This document shows, in pieces, positions 5,933 through 7,957 of a stretch of DNA of 7,957 nt; position 1 is the first letter of the stretch, and every line of letters starts with the position of its first letter. The stretch is from assembly GCA_015655035.1 (NCBI GenBank), contig JAATFS010000083.1, forward strand, positions 1-7,957, read 5' to 3'. The DNA comes from Lysobacterales bacterium (GTDB taxonomy: Bacteria; Pseudomonadota; Gammaproteobacteria; Xanthomonadales; Xanthomonadaceae). Position numbers and translations under genes: made by a program. A model generated the notes under the pieces. The model had not been told where the DNA came from. It made no database searches and saw nothing but the letters and a program-made list of their open reading frames with translations.

Positions 5933-7066
5933 ATGTTGCGATACGCCTGTCTGCACGCTCGGCCCGGACGCTGTGCCGCCGCATTGTTGCTAGCCATTGC
6001 TTGCCTGTTGAATGGTTGCAAGTCTGGGGATGCCGCCGAGACGGCCGCAAAGAAAGAGAAAACCGCCGATGCGGTCCCGGCCGAGGTAGCCAGGGCCAGC
6101 CGGCGTGCGGTCGCCGCCAGCTACACCGGCACTGCGGCACTGGAAGCGCGCGCGGAATCGCAGGTGGTGGCAAGGACCTCGGGCGTCGCGCTCGCGGTAC
6201 TGGTGGAGGAAGGGCAGGCAGTCAATGCCGGGCAGCCGCTGGTGCGCCTGGACCCCGACCGTGCCCGGCTGGCGGTGGCGCAGAGCGAGGCGCAGATGCG
6301 CAAGCTGGAGAACAGCTACCAGCGGGCTACGCAGTTGGTGAGCCAGCAACTGGTCAGCGCGGCCGATGTGGACCAGTTGAAGTTCGATCTGGAGAACGCC
6401 AGGGCACAGTACCGCCTGGCAGTTCTGGAGCTGTCTTATGCCACGGTGGTGGCGCCCATCTCCGGTGTGATCGCCTCACGATCGATCAAGACCGGCAATT
6501 TCGTACAGATCAATACGCCGATCTTCCGCATCGTTGATGATTCGCGGCTCGAGGCCACGTTGAACGTGCCGGAACGTGAGTTGGCGACGCTGAAGGCCGG
6601 CCAGCCGGTGACGCTCCTGGCGGACGCGCTGCCGGGGCAACGTTTCATCGGTCAGGTCGACCGGATTGCGCCGGTGGTGGACTCGGGCAGCGGCACGTTC
6701 CGGGTGGTGTGCACGTTCGCGGAGGGGGCCCAGGCATTGCAGCCGGGAATGTTCGGGCGTGTCCGCATCGATTACGACCATCGAACCGATGCGCTGGTGG
6801 TGCCGAGGGTGGCGCTGCTCGATGACGGCGATCCAGCGGTCTACCGGGTACGCGACGGCAAGGTGGCGCGGGTCGCGGTCAAGCTCGGCTATGCGGAAGG
6901 AGCGTGGGTTGAAATCCTCGACGGGCTGGCCGAGGGCGATCAAGTGGTCACCGCCGGCAAGGTCGCGTTGCGCGACGGCACGGCGGTGCAGGTGATCGGC
7001 CAGCCCGGCAAGCAGGGCATTGCCGATGATTCGCGTCCTGCCGCCGCTGAAGAGCCGCGCTCATGA
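5933..7066 (+). CDS. RND efflux membrane fusion protein (periplasmic adaptor lipoprotein)
   Basis: A 377-residue adaptor that links an RND pump in the inner membrane to an outer membrane channel. The signal peptide ends LLNGC, a good lipobox, so Cys29 is the lipid anchor. Next come a charged linker (30-50); the first half of the lipoyl-like domain (about 75-108, SGVALAVLVEEGQAVNAGQPLV); an alpha-helical hairpin (109-165) rich in Ala, Leu, Gln and Glu; the second lipoyl half (APISGVIASRSIKTGNFV, about 174-191); a beta-barrel (about 205-285); and a membrane-proximal domain (290-357). The C-terminus is a short hydrophilic tail. Length is normal for the family. AAGGA lies 7 nt before the ATG. Its stop overlaps an ATG (ATGA at 7063-7066) at the head of the permease reading frame, so the two genes form one operon. 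The substrate cannot be told from this sequence. Confidence 0.94.
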   Translation: MLRYACLHARPGRCAAALLLAIACLLNGCKSGDAAETAAKKEKTADAVPAEVARASRRAVAASYTGTAALEARAESQVVARTSGVALAVLVEEGQAVNAGQPLVRLDPDRARLAVAQSEAQMRKLENSYQRATQLVSQQLVSAADVDQLKFDLENARAQYRLAVLELSYATVVAPISGVIASRSIKTGNFVQINTPIFRIVDDSRLEATLNVPERELATLKAGQPVTLLADALPGQRFIGQVDRIAPVVDSGSGTFRVVCTFAEGAQALQPGMFGRVRIDYDHRTDALVVPRVALLDDGDPAVYRVRDGKVARVAVKLGYAEGAWVEILDGLAEGDQVVTAGKVALRDGTAVQVIGQPGKQGIADDSRPAAAEEPRS

Positions 7067-7124
7067 CAGGCGCCGACCACGGGCACGGTTCCGAGCCTGT
7101 TCCAGCGATTCCCGCCGCCGCGCC

Positions 7125-7130
7125 AGGAGG
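7125..7130 (+). promoter_or_regulatory. Strong ribosome binding site before the RND permease GTG
   Basis: AGGAGG, a full Shine-Dalgarno match, lies 7 nt before the GTG at 7138. It favours that start over the upstream ATG at 7063, which has only a weak GAAGAG about 9 nt before it. Confidence 0.6.
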
Positions 7131-7137
7131 GGGCCTA

Positions 7138-7957
7138 GTGGAGTTTTCGACCCGGCGCCGGGTCACGGTAGCGATGGCGACCGTAACCATGCTGCTGTTC
7201 GGTCTGATCGCGCTGGCTGGGCTTAAGGTCAACCTGTTGCCGGATCTGAGCTATCCGACCTTGACGGTGCGTACGGAGTACACCGGCGCGGCGCCGACCG
7301 AGATCGAGACGTTGGTCACCGAGCCGGTGGAAGAAGCGGTAGGCGTGGTCAAGAATCTGCGCAAGCTGAAGTCGATCTCGCGTACCGGCCAGAGCGACGT
7401 GGTGCTGGAGTTCGCCTGGGGCACCGACATGGATCAGGCCAGCCTGGAGGTGCGCGACAAGATGGAGTCGTTGTCGTTGCCGCTGGAGGCCAAGGCGCCT
7501 GTGCTGCTGCTGTTCAATCCATCCACCGAGCCGATCATGCGGCTGGTGCTGTCGCCCAGGCAGGTTCCGCGTACCGGCGGGGACGGCGTGCGCCAGCTCA
7601 CCGGGTTGCGACGTTATGCCGACGAGGATCTGAAGAAAAAGTTGGAACCGGTCGCCGGCGTGGCTGCGGTCAAGGTCGGAGGCGGTCTCGAGGACGAGAT
7701 CCAGGTCGATATCGACCAGCAGAAGCTGGCGCAGCTGAACCTGCCGATCGACAACGTCATCACTCGGCTCAAGGAAGAGAACGTCAACCTTTCAGGTGGC
7801 CGCCTGGAAGAGGGATCGCAGCGTTACCTGGTCCGCACCGTCAACCAGTTGGCGGGTCTGGAGGAGATCCGCAACCTGCTGGTCGCTACCAGCTCCAGCA
7901 GTGGCGGCGCGGCCGATGCGGCCATGCAGCAGATGTACGCAATCGCGGCCGCGACCG
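7138..7957 (+). CDS. RND efflux inner-membrane permease, N-terminal part only
   Basis: This is the proton-driven pump subunit, and its first 273 codons are in the window. The frame is open to the right edge; full-length RND permeases have about 1000-1100 residues. Numbering from the GTG: a short basic N-terminus (EFSTRRRVTVAM) precedes the first membrane helix (about 9-28). The conserved porter-domain start follows (NLLPDLSYPTLTVRTEY, then GAAPTEIETLVTEPVEEAV). LEVRDKMESLSLP and the PN2-type stretch VKVGGGLEDEIQVDI come next. The pattern fits hydrophobe/amphiphile (HAE1-like) pumps better than the CusA heavy-metal group, but this is from part of the protein only. Near the right edge (about 251-273) a Ser/Gly/Ala-rich stretch appears to be an insert. 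The start is ambiguous: an in-frame ATG at 7063 overlaps the fusion protein stop and would add 25 mostly Pro/Ala/Gly residues. I prefer the GTG because of its full Shine-Dalgarno. Confidence 0.93.
   Translation, partial: MEFSTRRRVTVAMATVTMLLFGLIALAGLKVNLLPDLSYPTLTVRTEYTGAAPTEIETLVTEPVEEAVGVVKNLRKLKSISRTGQSDVVLEFAWGTDMDQASLEVRDKMESLSLPLEAKAPVLLLFNPSTEPIMRLVLSPRQVPRTGGDGVRQLTGLRRYADEDLKKKLEPVAGVAAVKVGGGLEDEIQVDIDQQKLAQLNLPIDNVITRLKEENVNLSGGRLEEGSQRYLVRTVNQLAGLEEIRNLLVATSSSSGGAADAAMQQMYAIAAAT

Overview
The window looks like ordinary chromosome from a high-GC gammaproteobacterium, most likely a Xanthomonadaceae member (Xanthomonas or a close relative). This rests on GC-rich codon use, gammaproteobacterial-type tRNA genes with encoded CCA ends, and my memory of similar proteins in that group. 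No database search was possible. I see no transposase, integrase, phage, CRISPR or toxin-antitoxin gene, and no clear new defence or metabolic system.

Layout from left to right. Positions 1-3810 (minus strand) hold a two-gene signalling operon: a single-domain response regulator followed by a large soluble hybrid histidine kinase. The kinase has PAS-like, GAF, PAS, PAS, GAF, HisKA, HATPase and receiver domains and runs off the left edge. Positions 3933-4065 hold a self-contained tRNA-Leu(CAA) unit on the plus strand, with a -10 box, a GC-rich discriminator and a terminator. A small Gly/Arg/Asp-rich lipoprotein gene follows at 4182-4367. A bidirectional terminator (4444-4470) separates it from a minus-strand tRNA-Ala(GGC) - tRNA-Glu(TTC) unit, which has a well-spaced promoter at 4698-4726.

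Positions 4903-5726 (minus) carry two tandem, related monohaem c-type cytochromes 8 nt apart, one with a standard signal peptide and one with a probable lipoprotein signal. A divergent intergenic region of about 200 nt containing a perfect 10-bp palindrome separates them from a plus-strand RND efflux operon. That operon encodes a lipoprotein membrane fusion protein (5933-7066), then the N-terminal third or so of an RND inner-membrane permease that continues past the right edge. No outer membrane channel or local regulator is visible.

Working together: the regulator and kinase should form a cytosolic phosphorelay with unknown input. The cytochromes are probably periplasmic electron carriers to terminal oxidases. 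The fusion protein and permease form the inner-membrane and periplasmic parts of a proton-driven exporter. The most useful leads are the split c4-like cytochrome pair, the orphan Gly-rich lipoprotein between opposing tRNA units, the unusual acidic pocket of the response regulator, and the low-complexity insert in the RND porter domain.
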